Counted from the first letter of the stretch, positions 38,449-49,368 are shown. The stretch is DNA of 64,000 nucleotides from Hyphomicrobium sp. (GCA_017512425.1 JAFWGI010000002.1:171492-235491); one strand, 5' to 3'. A program made the numbers and translations. Notes: generated from the sequence alone by a model not told the origin.

Positions 38449-40623
38449 ATGGCGACGGCACGCAGCAAGGCAAGCGACAAGAAAGCGGTCGCGGCTGCGC
38501 CAACTGGGCCGGAACGGTTTTACAATCGCGAACTGTCGTGGCTGCAATTCAATCGCCGCGTTCTGGCCGAAGCCAGCAATCGCAATCATCCGCTGCTTGA
38601 GCGTTTGCGCTTCCTGTCGATCTCGGCGTCGAACCTCGACGAATTCTATATGGTGCGCGCTGCCGGCATTTATGGACAGGTGCGCGCGGGTATCACGACG
38701 CTGACGCAAGACGGCGCAACGCCGATGCAGCAGCTCGCACAAATCAATAAATTCGTCACCGGTCTGGTTCTTGAAAAGCAGGCGGTATGGCGCGAGCTTA
38801 AAGCTGAGATGTCGCAAGCGGGCGTGCACGTCATCCAGCCGGAAGACGTGACGCCGCGCGAGCACGATGTGCTCGAAAAGCTCTTCATGGCGCATGTTTT
38901 TCCGATCCTGACGCCGATCGCGGCCGACCCCGCCCATCCGTTTCCGTTCATTCTGAACAAGGCGCTGACGATCGTCGTCGAAATGCAGCGCCGTTCCGAC
39001 GGCAAGGCGATGAATGGGCTCATTCCGATTCCAGGCCAGCTTGAACGCTTTATTCGTCTCGAGGCCGACGAAAAAAATCCGAAGAACATCCGCTTCATCC
39101 AGCTCGAAAGCATGATCGGCATGTTCTTGTCGGAGCTGTTTACGGGCTTCGCGATCAAGAGCCAGGGCGCGTTCCGTCTGTTGCGCGACAGCGATATCGA
39201 ACTGCAGGAAGAAGCCGAAGATCTCGTGCGCTCTTACGAGAGCCAGTTGAAGCGCCGCCGGCGCGGCAACGTCATTCGCCTTGAGCTTGAAGCCAGCATG
39301 CCCGAGCGTCTGCGCAAGTTCGTCATCGAAGAACTCGAAGTCCGCGACGAAAGCGTGTTCGTCAAAGAAGGCTTGTTAGCGCTCGCAGACACCGCGCAAC
39401 TCATCGTGTCGGACCGGCCAGACCTCGTCTTCAAACCGTTCACGATCCGCTTCCCCGAGCGCATCCGCGAATTCAGCGGCGATTGCTTTGCCGCCGTGCG
39501 CAAGAAGGACATCGTCGTCCATCACCCGTATGAAAGTTTTGACGTCGTCGTGCAATACCTGCGCCAGGCAGTCGCCGATCCAAACGTCATGGCGATCAAG
39601 TGGACGCTCTACCGCACGTCGCGCGATAGCCCGATCGTGCAGGCGTTGAAGGAAGCCGTCGAAGCCGGAAAATCCGTCACCGCCGTCGTCGAGCTGAAAG
39701 CGCGCTTTGATGAGGCCGCGAACATCCGCTGGGCACGCGATCTTGAAAGCGCAGGCGTGCACGTCGTCTATGGTTTCACGGAACTGAAGACGCACGCCAA
39801 GCTTGGGCTGATCGTGCGCCGTGAAGGCACCGAACTCACGACATACTGCCACATCGGCACCGGCAACTATCACCCGCAGACAGCGCGCGTGTACACCGAC
39901 CTGTCGCTGTTCACGACCAACCCCGCGATCGTCCGCGACGTGACACGCATCTTGAATTTCGTGACCGGCTACGGAGAACCGGCCGAACTCGAATGCATGG
40001 CCGCAAGCCCGCACGGCATTCGCAATCGCATCATGACGCACATTGCGGATGAAATTAAAAACGCCAAAGCCGGTAAGCCGGCGGCGATCTGGATGAAGAT
40101 GAATGCGCTCGTCGATGCGCAGATCATCTCCGCGCTTTATGATGCGAGTAATGCCGGCGTCGAAATCGATCTCGTCGTGCGCGGTGTGTGCTGCCTGCGG
40201 CCGGGTATTCCGGGACTATCCGAAAACATCCGGGTCAAAAGTATTATCGGCCGGTTTCTGGAGCACGCCCGGATCTACTGTTTCGGCAACGGAGAAGCCT
40301 TGCCGTCGGCGAGTGCCGCCGTCTACATCAGCTCCGCCGATATGATGCCGCGTAACCTCGACCGCCGCGTTGAGGCAATGGTTCCCGTTCTCAATCCGAC
40401 GGTTCACGAGCAAGTGCTTAATCAGATCATGGTGGCCAATCTGCGGGATAATCAGCAGAGCTGGGAGATCAATCCCGATGGCAGCGCGACGCGGCTCGTA
40501 CCGGAACACGGCGATGAGCCTTTCAACGCGCATCTCTACTTCATGACGAACCCGTCGTTGTCTGGCCGCGGACGTTCGCTGAAAGACTCTTTCCCACCGC
40601 GCTTCGCGCAGCCCGCATCATGA
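38449..40623 (+). CDS. ppk1: Polyphosphate kinase 1
   Basis: 724-aa enzyme that polymerises inorganic polyphosphate from ATP through a phosphohistidine. Distinctive pieces include [16 protein letters not shown], the DEFYMVR segment, [30 protein letters not shown] and [16 protein letters not shown], which carry the two catalytic histidines of the PLD-like halves. GTGGAGAG precedes ATG 38449. It is 13 bases before ppx, and the two enzymes form a synthesis/degradation pair. Confidence 0.96.
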   Translation: MATARSKASDKKAVAAAPTGPERFYNRELSWLQFNRRVLAEASNRNHPLLERLRFLSISASNLDEFYMVRAAGIYGQVRAGITTLTQDGATPMQQLAQINKFVTGLVLEKQAVWRELKAEMSQAGVHVIQPEDVTPREHDVLEKLFMAHVFPILTPIAADPAHPFPFILNKALTIVVEMQRRSDGKAMNGLIPIPGQLERFIRLEADEKNPKNIRFIQLESMIGMFLSELFTGFAIKSQGAFRLLRDSDIELQEEAEDLVRSYESQLKRRRRGNVIRLELEASMPERLRKFVIEELEVRDESVFVKEGLLALADTAQLIVSDRPDLVFKPFTIRFPERIREFSGDCFAAVRKKDIVVHHPYESFDVVVQYLRQAVADPNVMAIKWTLYRTSRDSPIVQALKEAVEAGKSVTAVVELKARFDEAANIRWARDLESAGVHVVYGFTELKTHAKLGLIVRREGTELTTYCHIGTGNYHPQTARVYTDLSLFTTNPAIVRDVTRILNFVTGYGEPAELECMAASPHGIRNRIMTHIADEIKNAKAGKPAAIWMKMNALVDAQIISALYDASNAGVEIDLVVRGVCCLRPGIPGLSENIRVKSIIGRFLEHARIYCFGNGEALPSASAAVYISSADMMPRNLDRRVEAMVPVLNPTVHEQVLNQIMVANLRDNQQSWEINPDGSATRLVPEHGDEPFNAHLYFMTNPSLSGRGRSLKDSFPPRFAQPAS

Positions 40624-40636
40624 CAGGGCCGCAGCA

Positions 40637-42163
40637 GTGAGCAGGTTGAAGGAACTCATCGGCGCCAAGCCGCAATTGTCCGAGCTTGAGCCGATCGGCG
40701 TCATCGACATCGGATCGAACTCGGTGCGTCTCGTCGTCTATGAAGGCGCGGTGCGATCGCCGACGCCGCTGTTCAACGAAAAAGTTTTGTGCGGGCTTGG
40801 CCGTTCGGTTGCGTCGACCGGCAGCCTCGCGCCAGAAGCGGTCGAGCGTGCGATCCAGGCGTTGCGCCGGTTCCGCACCGTGGCCCACGTCCTCGACGTC
40901 AAATATATGACCGTTATTGCAACGGCGGCTGTTCGCGAAGCCGACAATGGGCCGGAGTTCCTGCGCCTCGGCGAAGCCGCATGCGGGTGCAAAATCGAAG
41001 TGTTGTCGGGCGAAACCGAAGCACGCCTAGCCGCCCAAGGCATCATGATGGGCTTTGTTGACGCTGACGGTATCGCCGGCGATCTCGGCGGCGGCAGCCT
41101 TGAGTTGATCGACCTCGCGAGCGGCAAATTGAAAGACGCCGTAACGCTGCCGCTTGGTGGACTGCGCCTGATCGACACGACTGGCAACAAACTCGAAAAG
41201 GCGGTCGACGTCATCGACGAGGCGCTATCGAAGGTATCGTGGCTAAAGAAGGGTCAAGGCCGTGCGTTCTACGCGGTCGGCGGAACTTGGCGCGCCCTCG
41301 CTAAACTGCACATGGAGACGACCAGCTATCCTTTACGCGTCATGCAGGGCTATGCGATCCCGACGCGCACGGCACTCGATTTTTCTGAGGGTGTCCGCCG
41401 CTCGAAAAAGCTTCAAGGCTTTGCCGGTATAGCGCGGGCGCGCCGCGAGGTCCTGCCGTTTGGCGCACTGGTGCTCGAACGCCTGCTGCGACAACTGCAA
41501 CCGAGCGAGGTCGTGTTCTCTGTCTTCGGCATTCGCGAGGGACTGATTTACGGGCTGTTGCCCGAAATCGAGAAAACCCGCGACCCGTTGCTGAGCTTCT
41601 CGGAAGACTACGCCGCTATCCGGTCGCGTTCTCTTGAGCACGCCCACGAACTCTGCCGCTGGACCGACGCCATCTTCACGCTGCCCGAACTTGCCGAGAC
41701 GCCGCAGGAAAAGCGACTGCGCTATGCCGCGTGCCTGATGTCGGACGTCGGTTGGCGCGCGCATCCCGATTATCGCGGCGAGCAAAGCTTGAATACGATT
41801 GCGCACGCCGGCCTCGCTGGCGTCGATCACGCCGAGCGCATTTTCCTGGCGCTGTCGGTTTTCCACCGCCACGAGTCGTCTGAGGACGGCGGCGAAGCGC
41901 TATCCGACCGGTTGCGGGCGCTAGTCACGCGCCGGGCCCAAAGGCGGGCGCGCATCGTCGGCGCTGCGGTGCGCACGGCGCACATGCTGTCGATCGGCAT
42001 GGCCGGCGTCATCGATGAGACGCCTCTCGCGTACGAGGGCGACAATCTTGTCCTCACAATTCCCCAGTCTTATGCCGGACTGGACGGCGAGCGCCTGCGC
42101 CGACGATTTGACCAATTGGCCACCCTCGTCGGCAAGACGGCCTTGGTCCGGATTGGCGACTGA
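40637..42163 (+). CDS. ppx: Exopolyphosphatase (Ppx/GppA family)
   Basis: 508-aa ASKHA-fold phosphatase that releases phosphate from the end of polyphosphate, or cleaves pppGpp; the two activities overlap in this family. IGVIDIGSNSVRLVVYEG near residue 20 binds phosphate, and GDLGGGSLELIDL near residue 150 is the second phosphate motif. The C-terminal half resembles the HD-like domain of Ppx. GTG at 40637 is the start. Operon with ppk1. Confidence 0.93.
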   Translation: MSRLKELIGAKPQLSELEPIGVIDIGSNSVRLVVYEGAVRSPTPLFNEKVLCGLGRSVASTGSLAPEAVERAIQALRRFRTVAHVLDVKYMTVIATAAVREADNGPEFLRLGEAACGCKIEVLSGETEARLAAQGIMMGFVDADGIAGDLGGGSLELIDLASGKLKDAVTLPLGGLRLIDTTGNKLEKAVDVIDEALSKVSWLKKGQGRAFYAVGGTWRALAKLHMETTSYPLRVMQGYAIPTRTALDFSEGVRRSKKLQGFAGIARARREVLPFGALVLERLLRQLQPSEVVFSVFGIREGLIYGLLPEIEKTRDPLLSFSEDYAAIRSRSLEHAHELCRWTDAIFTLPELAETPQEKRLRYAACLMSDVGWRAHPDYRGEQSLNTIAHAGLAGVDHAERIFLALSVFHRHESSEDGGEALSDRLRALVTRRAQRRARIVGAAVRTAHMLSIGMAGVIDETPLAYEGDNLVLTIPQSYAGLDGERLRRRFDQLATLVGKTALVRIGD

Positions 42164-42265
42164 GGTGGGGACAACGGCGCGCCATGGCGTCCCAGACGCC
42201 GGATAGCGGCGGATTGGTGCTAGTCTGACGTTGAACTTCTCGCCGAGCGCGCTTAGATCGAGGCC

Positions 42266-43201
42266 ATGTCCGACAACCTCTACGACATACTCGGGGTCCA
42301 GCGCCGCGCCTCCGATGAAGAGATTCGCCAAGCTTTTCGTAAGCTCGCGAAAGAGCATCACCCTGATCTGAATGCCGGCAACGCCGCTGCCGCCGAACGC
42401 TTCAAGAAAATCTCGGCCGCCAACGAAATTCTGTCCGATCCCGACAGGCGCCGCCAATACGACGCTGGCGAGATCGACGCGAAGGGTGATCCGCGTGGTC
42501 CGCAGTACCGTCCGCGCTCGGGTGGCCAGCAACGCGGCCGCGCCAACAACGCCGGCTCGTTCGACGACTTTGGCTTCAGCGACATTTTTTCAGACGTTTT
42601 CGGTGGCCGCAGCGGTGCGGCCGGCCCTGGCATGGGCGGTTTCGGCGGTGCGCGCGCGGGCCGCGGGTTTTCACCGCGCGGGCAGGACCTGCGCTACACG
42701 CTCGAAGTTGATCTGATCGAGGCGGCGACGGGTGCGAAGAAGCGCGTCACGCTGCCGGAAGGCGGAACGCTCGATCTGACGGTGCCGGAAGGCGTCGTCG
42801 ATGGGCAAGTGCTGCGGCTCAAAGGGCGCGGCGCTCCCGGACCGGCCGGCGCCGAGGCGGGCGACGCGCTCGTCGAGATCAAGGTCAAACCGCACGCGCA
42901 ATTCAAGCGCCAGGGCGACGATATTCTCGTTGACGTGCCGATTACCATTGATGAAGCCGTGCTCGGCGCCAAGGTCGAAATTCCGACCATCACAGGCCGC
43001 GTGCAGCTGACGATCCCGAAAGGCACGAGTTCAGGCAAAACGTTTCGCTTGAAGGGCAAGGGCGTCAAGGGCAAGTCGGGCGTGGTTGGCGACGAACTCG
43101 TCACCGTGCGCATCGTGTTGCCCGAGACGATCGACGACAGCCTGTCGTACTTCTTCTCGGAATGGCGCCAAAAGAACGCCTACGATCCCGGTCGCAAATA
43201 A
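42266..43201 (+). CDS. CbpA-like J-domain co-chaperone
   Basis: 311-aa DnaJ-type protein: J domain at residues 1-70 with HPD at 32-34, a Gly/Phe/Arg-rich linker (about 75-130) and two DnaJ C-terminal substrate-binding domains (about 140-300). The cysteine zinc finger of DnaJ proper is absent, so it is type B, like CbpA. It stimulates DnaK ATPase. The start ATG 42266 begins the canonical MSDNLYDILGV. Convergent with rnd, separated by 22 bases. Confidence 0.88.
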   Translation: MSDNLYDILGVQRRASDEEIRQAFRKLAKEHHPDLNAGNAAAAERFKKISAANEILSDPDRRRQYDAGEIDAKGDPRGPQYRPRSGGQQRGRANNAGSFDDFGFSDIFSDVFGGRSGAAGPGMGGFGGARAGRGFSPRGQDLRYTLEVDLIEAATGAKKRVTLPEGGTLDLTVPEGVVDGQVLRLKGRGAPGPAGAEAGDALVEIKVKPHAQFKRQGDDILVDVPITIDEAVLGAKVEIPTITGRVQLTIPKGTSSGKTFRLKGKGVKGKSGVVGDELVTVRIVLPETIDDSLSYFFSEWRQKNAYDPGRK

Positions 43202-43223
43202 TCCTGGTCGCCAATAATCGGAT

Positions 43224-44393
43224 CTAAGCGTTCTCGGCCATTTTCGGTGACGCCACGGCGCGGACTTCTCCGTTGACCAGCGTCAGCGCGAGTTCGCCGC
43301 GCTTCAATCGCAGAGCGTCCTCGCCGAAGAGTTTGCGCCGCCATCCTTGTGTCGCGGGAATATCGGGCTCGCGCTCGGTTGCGAGAATTTCGAGCGCGTC
43401 GCTATCGGCGATCATGCGCGGGGCAACCCGATGCTCGGCGGCGGCGGCCTTCAACAACACCTTGAGCAATTCGAGCGTTGCGGTGGCTTCCGCCGATAGC
43501 GCGTCGCTGCGTTCGAGTTTCGGCAGCGATTTGGGATCGCGCGCCAAGCCTGCCTTGACGACATCGACGATATCGCGCGCCCGTTGCGACCGGCCGAAGC
43601 CGTCGGACAGCGTTCGCAATTGCCCGAGCGCATCCGGCGTCGACGGCATCTGGTTGGCGATGTCGTAGAGCGCGTCGTCGCGCAATATGCGTCCGCGCGG
43701 CACGTCCTGCTCCTGCGCGAGACGCTCGCGCCACGCCGCAAGCTCAACGAGGACCGCCAACGACCTCTTGTTTTTGACGCGCAGCTTGAGCCGCTGCCAA
43801 GACTTGTGGGGGTTGGTGTCGTAGGTCTCTGGATTGGTCAGCGTCGCCATTTCTTCGGCGAGCCAATCGGCGCGGCCGGTCGCATCGAGTTCCGATTTCA
43901 AGGCCCGGTAGACGTCACGAAGATGGGTTACGTCGCCGAGCGCGTAGATCAACTGCTTGTCGGAAAGCGGCCGGCGGCTCCAGTCGGTGAAGCGCGAAGA
44001 CTTATCGATGTCGGCGCCCGAAATGCGCTTGACCAGGTTGACGTAGCTTATGCTCTCGCCAAACCCACAGACCATCGCCGCGACCTGTGTGTCGAAGACC
44101 GGCGTGGGCACGAGCCCGGCTTTCGTATAGACGATTTCGATATCCTGACGCGCCGCATGGAACACCTTCACGATGCGGTCGTCCGCCATCAACTTATAGA
44201 ACGGCGCGAGATCGATCCCTGGATGCAGCGGATCGACGACGGCCTCGGCGTTTGGGCCGGCAAGCTGGATCAGACAAAGCTGAGGCCAGAAGGTCTGTTC
44301 ACGCAAAAATTCGGTGTCGACGGTGACATAGTCACTGCCGCTGAGTTTTTCACAAAGGATGGCGAGAGCGCTGGTCGAGGTGATGACTTCCAT
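43224..44393 (-). CDS. rnd: Ribonuclease D
   Basis: 389-aa 3'-5' exonuclease for tRNA maturation and RNA decay. DTEFLRE (D26, E28) starts the DEDD active site; the later FHAARQDIE and the Tyr-containing YALGDVTHL supply the other acids. Two HRDC-like helical domains occupy about residues 205-370. Length matches RNase D. It reads away from the CAP/RTX gene across 244 bases. Confidence 0.94.
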   Translation of the reverse strand: MEVITSTSALAILCEKLSGSDYVTVDTEFLREQTFWPQLCLIQLAGPNAEAVVDPLHPGIDLAPFYKLMADDRIVKVFHAARQDIEIVYTKAGLVPTPVFDTQVAAMVCGFGESISYVNLVKRISGADIDKSSRFTDWSRRPLSDKQLIYALGDVTHLRDVYRALKSELDATGRADWLAEEMATLTNPETYDTNPHKSWQRLKLRVKNKRSLAVLVELAAWRERLAQEQDVPRGRILRDDALYDIANQMPSTPDALGQLRTLSDGFGRSQRARDIVDVVKAGLARDPKSLPKLERSDALSAEATATLELLKVLLKAAAAEHRVAPRMIADSDALEILATEREPDIPATQGWRRKLFGEDALRLKRGELALTLVNGEVRAVASPKMAENA

Positions 44394-44637
44394 GCGTTGG
44401 CCTATAGCCTAAGCCTTGCGGCTTGTCGCGGTGTGATTGTGGGTCAAAGGCGCGGCAAAGCCGGGCCTTTAGACCTGCCCCGCGCGCCTCGTAACCAATC
44501 CAAGAATATTGCTGCATTGCTTCGGATTTTATCGATTTCTCCAACCATGCCTTAGCTCCCGCCACGCAATCTCGGCGTCGACGTTTGTCTGACCGGTGTT
44601 CCGGCTGGGCAGCAACACCGGATTTGCGAGGCGTAAA

Positions 44638-46006
44638 ATGGCGGCATTAAATGCTTATGAGCAACTGCTCCTCGAATTGATGAACCGCGCCCGGCTTGAC
44701 CCGGCAAGCGAGGCGGCGCGGCTCGGCATTTCGTTAAACGCCGGATTGGCCGCGGGGACGATCTCGACAGCGGCCAAGGCTGTGCTGGCTCCGAACAGCG
44801 ATCTGGTCACCGCCGCCCGTGGCCATAGCCAATACATGATCGACGTCGATCAGTTTGCCCATTCGGGCATCGGCGACGGCACGCCAACCTCGCGGATGCA
44901 GGCGGCGGGATATACTCTCACCGGCTCCTGGCGGACGGGCGAAAACATGGCCTGGGTCGGCACGACCGGCACGGCGAACGCCATCGCGTTCACGATGAAT
45001 CGCCGACAACCTGTTTTTGAGCGCAGGCCATCGCGTCAACACGTTGAACCCACTGTACCGCGAGGCCGGCACCGGCATCGCGGAGGGCCAATACACCGTC
45101 GGCGGCAAGACTTACAATGCGGTCATGGCGACTGAAAATTTTGCGCTGAGTGGCAGCAAGATTTTCGTCAGCGGTGTCGCGATCAACGATTTCGACGGTG
45201 ACGACTTCTACGACGTCGGCGAAGGCCGCGGAAATATATCGGTATCGGTGACGACCGCGGGTGTGCTGGATGGTACCGACACGACAGAAGCAGCGGGCGG
45301 CTACAGCGTTGCCGTCGGCGCAGGGATGCATGTCGTGACGTTCTCCGGCGGTGATCTCGCGGCGCCCGTTTCGGTCACGGTCGCCGGCGGAAGCGAAAAT
45401 GTTAAAGTCGACCTTTCGGGCGCCAACGAAATCTTGAGTTCGGTCACGACGGTGCTCGGTGCTGGCGCCAAGGATCTGGTTCTGCTTGGGGCCGTTCACG
45501 CCGATGGCTACGGCAACGATGCCGACAACATCATCATCGGCAGCAAGGGTCAGAACTTGCTGTATGGCGGCGCTGGCAACGACACACTATTCGGCGGTGA
45601 GAACAACGACATTCTGATCGGCGACGCCGGACGCGATATTCTGATCGGTGGTGCGGGCGCCGACCGGTTCGACTTCAACGCGATCACCGACACCGGCACG
45701 ACGAGCATCACGCGCGACATCATCAGCGACTTCACGCATCACAAAAAGCTTGCGTACTCGGACCGCATCGATCTGTCGACGATCGACGCCAACGTGTTGG
45801 CTGGCGGCGATCAGGCCTTCGTCTGGAGGGGCACATCGGATTTCAGCGGCAAGGCCGGACAGTTGCGCTACTATCAGGAAAATCTAGCCGGGACCGCAAA
45901 CGACAAAACCATCATCGAAGGTGACATCAACGGTGACAAAATCGTCGATTTCCAAATCGAGCTGACCGGATTGAAGGCGCTCGTCGCAGCCGATTTCATC
46001 CTCTAG
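44638..46006 (+). pseudogene. CAP/SCP-domain and RTX secreted protein, frameshifted
   Basis: A single gene is split between two frames. The first (from ATG 44638, preceded by GAGG) encodes MAALNAYEQLLLELMNRARLDP and about 120 residues of a CAP domain up to GTANAIAFTM; the frame then changes near base 45000, and the second continues with IADNLFLSAGHRVNTLNPLYREAG, the rest of the CAP domain, a carbohydrate-like beta domain, and RTX repeats GGAGNDTLFGG, GDAGRDILIGG and GGAGADRFDF, ending at 46006. RTX nonapeptides bind Ca2+ and mark substrates of type I secretion. The shift looks like one extra base after ATG at 44997 or two missing. It may be a true pseudogene or an assembly error. Between rnd and aspS. 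Confidence 0.75.
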
Positions 46007-46151
46007 GCGTGCGACCGAGGCGGGGCTAAAGCGGCGGTTGATCCTCGATCATTCGCGCCTCGTGGGACAAACCGCCCCGCGCCTTGACTTTCGTTGCCTG
46101 CCATGCGCTTTTCCGCGTCGATTTCCGATATTTTCGACAAGGATTCCGGCA

Positions 46152-47972
46152 ATGGCCGAGGCTCAGTTGCACCGTTACCGCTCGCATACCTGCGGCGCTC
46201 TTCGAAAGAGCGACGTCGGTAGCAATGTCCGCCTGTCGGGCTGGGTGCATCGCGTGCGCGATCACGGCGGTGTGCTGTTCATCGATTTGCGCGATCACTA
46301 CGGCCTGACGCAGATCGTTGCCGACCCCGATAGCAAGGCGTTCAAGACGGCTGAAGCTGTCCGCTCGGAGTGGGTCATCCGCGTCGACGCAAAAGTGCGT
46401 GAGCGCCCGGCCGGCACGACCAACGCCGATTTGCCGACGGGCGACGTCGAGCTTTACGCGACCGAAATCGAAGTGCTGTCGCAAGCGAAGGAATTGCCGA
46501 TCCCGGTGTTCGGCGAGCCGGATTATCCCGAAGATTTGCGTCTGCAGTATCGCTTCCTCGATTTGAGGCGCGAGACGCTGCATGCCAACATCATGCGCCG
46601 CCTGGCAATCACGGCTTCTATTCGGAGCCGTATGACCGCCTCCAAGTTCTTCGAATTCTCGACACCGATTTTGACGGCGTCGTCGCCCGAAGGCGCGCGC
46701 GACTTCCTCGTGCCGTCGCGCATCCATCCGGGCAAGTTCTACGCGTTGCCGCAGGCGCCGCAGCAGTACAAGCAGCTGCTGATGGTGTCGGGCTTCGACC
46801 GCTACTTCCAGATCGCGCCGTGCTTCCGCGATGAAGATCCGCGCGCCGATCGCCTGCCGGGCGAATTCTATCAGCTCGACGTCGAAATGAGCTTTGTCGA
46901 GCAGGAAGACATTTTCCAGACGATGGAGCCGGTCATCACCGGCATCTTCGAGGAATTCGCCGAAGGCAAGGCCGTGACGAACGGTTGGCCGCGCATTCCG
47001 TACGATACAGCGATCGCGAAATACGGCTCCGATAAGCCCGATCTTCGCAACCCGATCGAAATGCAGGACGTGACCGAGCACTTCAAAGGCTCGGGCTTCA
47101 AAGTCTTCGCGGGCATGATCGAAAAAGACCCGAAGGTCCGCGTTTGGGCGATCCCCGCGCCGACCGGCGGCTCGCGCGCGTTCTGCGATCGTATGAACTC
47201 GTGGGCGCAGGGCGAAGGCCAGCCAGGCCTCGGTTACGTCTTCTGGCGCGACGGCGAAGAAGGCGGCGCGGGACCGATTGCGAAGAACATTGGACCCGAG
47301 CGCTCGTCGGCGATCCGCGAGCAGTTGGGCCTAAAGGTCGGGGACGCCGTGTTCTTCACGGCCGGCGATCCCGCAAAATTCTACAAGTTCGCGGGCGCCG
47401 CGCGCGACCGCGCCGGTCAGGAATTGAAGCTGATCGACGAGAACGAATTTGCGTTGGCGTGGATCGTCGATTTCCCGTTCTACGAATGGAACGAGGACGA
47501 CAAGAAGATCGACTTCTCGCACAACCCGTTCTCGATGCCGAAGGGTGGCCGCGCTGCGCTCGAAGCCGCCGAGAAGGATGGCCGTGACGCGCTGCTCGCA
47601 CTCAAGGCCAATCAGTACGATATCGTTTGCAACGGCTTCGAGATCGCGTCCGGGTCGGTGCGAAACCACGTGCCGGAGACGATGGTCAAGGCGTTCGAGA
47701 TTACGGGGCTATCGCAAGCCGATGTCGAAAGCCGCTTCGGCGGGCTATATCGTGCATTCCAGTACGGCGCGCCGCCGCACGGCGGAATGGCGGCCGGCAT
47801 CGACCGCATCGTGATGCTGCTCGTCGGCGCCAAGAACCTGCGTGAGATATCGCTGTTCCCGATGAACCAGCAGGCGAACGACCTGCTGATGGGGGCGCCG
47901 AGCGACGTGATGCCGAAGCAACTGCGCGAACTGTCGCTCCGGATCATGCTGCCAGAGGCCAAGAAGGCGTAA
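46152..47972 (+). CDS. aspS: Aspartyl-tRNA synthetase
   Basis: 606-aa bacterial-type class II synthetase. The N-terminal OB anticodon-binding domain begins [17 protein letters not shown], the class II motif 2 is [12 protein letters not shown], the bacterial GAD insertion lies in the middle, and motif 3 is [17 protein letters not shown] 46152 is chosen; the open frame upstream has no conserved content. Alphaproteobacterial AspRS is often non-discriminating and charges tRNA-Asn where GatCAB is present; this window does not settle that. Confidence 0.97.
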   Translation: MAEAQLHRYRSHTCGALRKSDVGSNVRLSGWVHRVRDHGGVLFIDLRDHYGLTQIVADPDSKAFKTAEAVRSEWVIRVDAKVRERPAGTTNADLPTGDVELYATEIEVLSQAKELPIPVFGEPDYPEDLRLQYRFLDLRRETLHANIMRRLAITASIRSRMTASKFFEFSTPILTASSPEGARDFLVPSRIHPGKFYALPQAPQQYKQLLMVSGFDRYFQIAPCFRDEDPRADRLPGEFYQLDVEMSFVEQEDIFQTMEPVITGIFEEFAEGKAVTNGWPRIPYDTAIAKYGSDKPDLRNPIEMQDVTEHFKGSGFKVFAGMIEKDPKVRVWAIPAPTGGSRAFCDRMNSWAQGEGQPGLGYVFWRDGEEGGAGPIAKNIGPERSSAIREQLGLKVGDAVFFTAGDPAKFYKFAGAARDRAGQELKLIDENEFALAWIVDFPFYEWNEDDKKIDFSHNPFSMPKGGRAALEAAEKDGRDALLALKANQYDIVCNGFEIASGSVRNHVPETMVKAFEITGLSQADVESRFGGLYRAFQYGAPPHGGMAAGIDRIVMLLVGAKNLREISLFPMNQQANDLLMGAPSDVMPKQLRELSLRIMLPEAKKA

Positions 47973-48005
47973 AGCGCCAAAAAACCGCATGGACGCAGAA
48001 GACTA

Positions 48006-48037
48006 AACGGCGTTGTTCCTCGAGGAACAGCGCCGTT
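48006..48037 (+). terminator. Hairpin after aspS
   Basis: AACGGCG plus TTGTTCC (48006-48019) pair with GGAACAG plus CGCCGTT (48024-48037) around a TCGA loop, with one T-G mismatch. The T-run is weak (TTCTGCTG), so termination strength is uncertain. Confidence 0.65.
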
Positions 48038-48093
48038 CTGCTGTGGGGGGTAAGCGTTGCGGCAATTTTGTATGATCAGCTCACGAGGCCGGT

Positions 48094-48405
48094 ATGTCCG
48101 CGCTCACGCCCAAAGTCATTCCCATTTTGCGCAAGTACATGCGCGAGCCGTCGGCGCCGGTGACCAACGCGACGAAACTGCGCGCGCTTGATATCGACGA
48201 TCTCGACTTGCCGATGATCTATCTCGACATCGAAGACGTCTACGACGTTCAAGTCGCCCACGCAGATGCGGTCGACACATCGCTTACAGTCGGCGGTTTG
48301 ATCCGTTGCGTCGCAGACACCGTCGCAGCCGAACGCAAAGCGCGTGCTCAGCCGATCATTCACCGCCCGAAACGCGGTTGGGTTTCAACGGGCGCGGAGC
48401 GCTAG
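48094..48405 (+). CDS. Acyl-carrier-protein-like protein lacking the attachment serine
   Basis: 103-aa protein with the ACP helical pattern. The segment LDIDDLDLPMIYLDIEDVYDVQV aligns with the ACP motif GxDSLxxVELVMxxEExF, but residue 36 is Asp where the phosphopantetheine-bearing Ser should be. It therefore should not carry a 4'-phosphopantetheine in the usual way. The basic C-terminal tail (KARAQPIIHRPKRGW) is unlike house-keeping ACP. It may be a regulatory or structural ACP homologue; no lipid or polyketide enzyme is nearby. ATG 48094 has a weak ribosome site. Confidence 0.65.
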   Translation: MSALTPKVIPILRKYMREPSAPVTNATKLRALDIDDLDLPMIYLDIEDVYDVQVAHADAVDTSLTVGGLIRCVADTVAAERKARAQPIIHRPKRGWVSTGAER

Positions 48406-48447
48406 GCGAAGACGGTAAACGACTTATCCTCCCGCTTTACCAGGGCC

Positions 48448-48473
48448 GCGGTTGTAAGCTGCCATACAACCGC
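48448..48473. repeat. Hairpin between the ACP-like gene and the TIGR01244 gene
   Basis: GCGGTTGTA (48448-48456) and TACAACCGC (48465-48473) form a perfect nine-base stem with an eight-base loop. No T-run follows. Confidence 0.5.
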
Positions 48474-48556
48474 CGCTGCGCTACGATCTTCTCGCCGATA
48501 GTTGGGCGACGCTCGCTGCAAAGCGCGCGCGGCGCGCCAGACGAAGAGGATAAGCG

Positions 48557-49123
48557 ATGACGTTGCTGCGGACATTCTTCGTTTCAATTGCCATCGCGAT
48601 GGCGGGCGTGATCGCATACGCTTTTGCGACGCGCGAACAACCGGCAAAGACCGCGACTGAGACGACCGCAGAGGGCCACGCGCTTCTCGGCGGGGTTTAT
48701 GTTCGCGATCAGATCGCGCTTGAGTCCGTCGGCGCACTGCAGAGCGGCGGCACGCGCACGCTGATCAATTTGCGGCCCGATGGCGAAGATCAAAAGCAGC
48801 CTGCGTCAGCTGCCGTCGAAAGCGCGGCCACCGGCGCCGGACTGTCCTACGCATACATTCCGACGCCGCACGGCGACATTCCAGATGCGGTGGTCGACGA
48901 TCTCGCGAAGGCATTGGCCGGGACCGAACGCCCGGCGGTGCTCTACTGCCGGAGCGGCAAGCGCGCAACGCGCGTTTGGGCGCTTGCAGAAGCGTCGCGG
49001 AGCGGTGGACCGAGCATTCCCGAGATTGTTGCTGCCGTGAAGTCGGCAGGTCAGACGGTCGACGATCTGATGCCGCGCATCGAAAAGCGTTTTTCTGAAC
49101 GCGCACCGGAGGTCAGCGGGTAA
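48557..49123 (+). CDS. TIGR01244-type phosphatase/sulfurtransferase-like protein
   Basis: 188-aa protein. Residues 5-22 form one membrane helix; the rest resembles the DUF442/TIGR01244 fold (related to dual-specificity phosphatases and the N-terminal part of beta-lactamase-like hydrolase Blh). GGVYVRDQIALESVGAL is the family start, and C131-R-S-G-K-R-A gives the PTP-loop nucleophile and arginine. The family is variously annotated as sulfur transferase or phosphatase; activity is not proved. The single helix suggests membrane anchoring with the domain facing the periplasm or cytoplasm. Confidence 0.75.
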   Translation: MTLLRTFFVSIAIAMAGVIAYAFATREQPAKTATETTAEGHALLGGVYVRDQIALESVGALQSGGTRTLINLRPDGEDQKQPASAAVESAATGAGLSYAYIPTPHGDIPDAVVDDLAKALAGTERPAVLYCRSGKRATRVWALAEASRSGGPSIPEIVAAVKSAGQTVDDLMPRIEKRFSERAPEVSG

Positions 49124-49127
49124 CGCA

Positions 49128-49316
49128 ATGGGAGATGTGATTTTCATTCGCGGTCAGAGTACGCCGTTCGCAGGCGCAGGCCCTGTATCACCGCCGCGTC
49201 TGCCGGCATTACGCCGCGCGGCCGGCTACGTTGCCGTCACGGGGGTCGGTCTCTCGATTGGCGTGGCGCTGGGCACGATCGCGGCGCTGATGATGGGATT
49301 GATCGCGCTCTGCTGA
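49128..49316 (+). CDS. Small hypothetical membrane protein
   Basis: 62-aa protein starting four bases after the TIGR01244 stop, with one hydrophobic helix at about residues 32-60 (AGYVAVTGVGLSIGVALGTIAAL). No family recognised. Close spacing with the upstream gene and the terminator right after it support a real gene and a two-gene transcript. Confidence 0.55.
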   Translation: MGDVIFIRGQSTPFAGAGPVSPPRLPALRRAAGYVAVTGVGLSIGVALGTIAALMMGLIALC

Positions 49317-49321
49317 CGACC

Positions 49322-49368
49322 AAAAAAAACGCCCCCAAAAAAATCCTTCGATTTTCGGCGGCGTTTTT
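49322..49368. terminator. Bidirectional terminator
   Basis: AAAAACGCC (49325-49333) pairs with GGCGTTTTT (49360-49368), with an inner AAAATC/GATTTT stem around a CTTC loop. Runs of A on the left and T on the right allow function on both strands, for the converging small membrane gene and the NYN gene. Confidence 0.75.
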
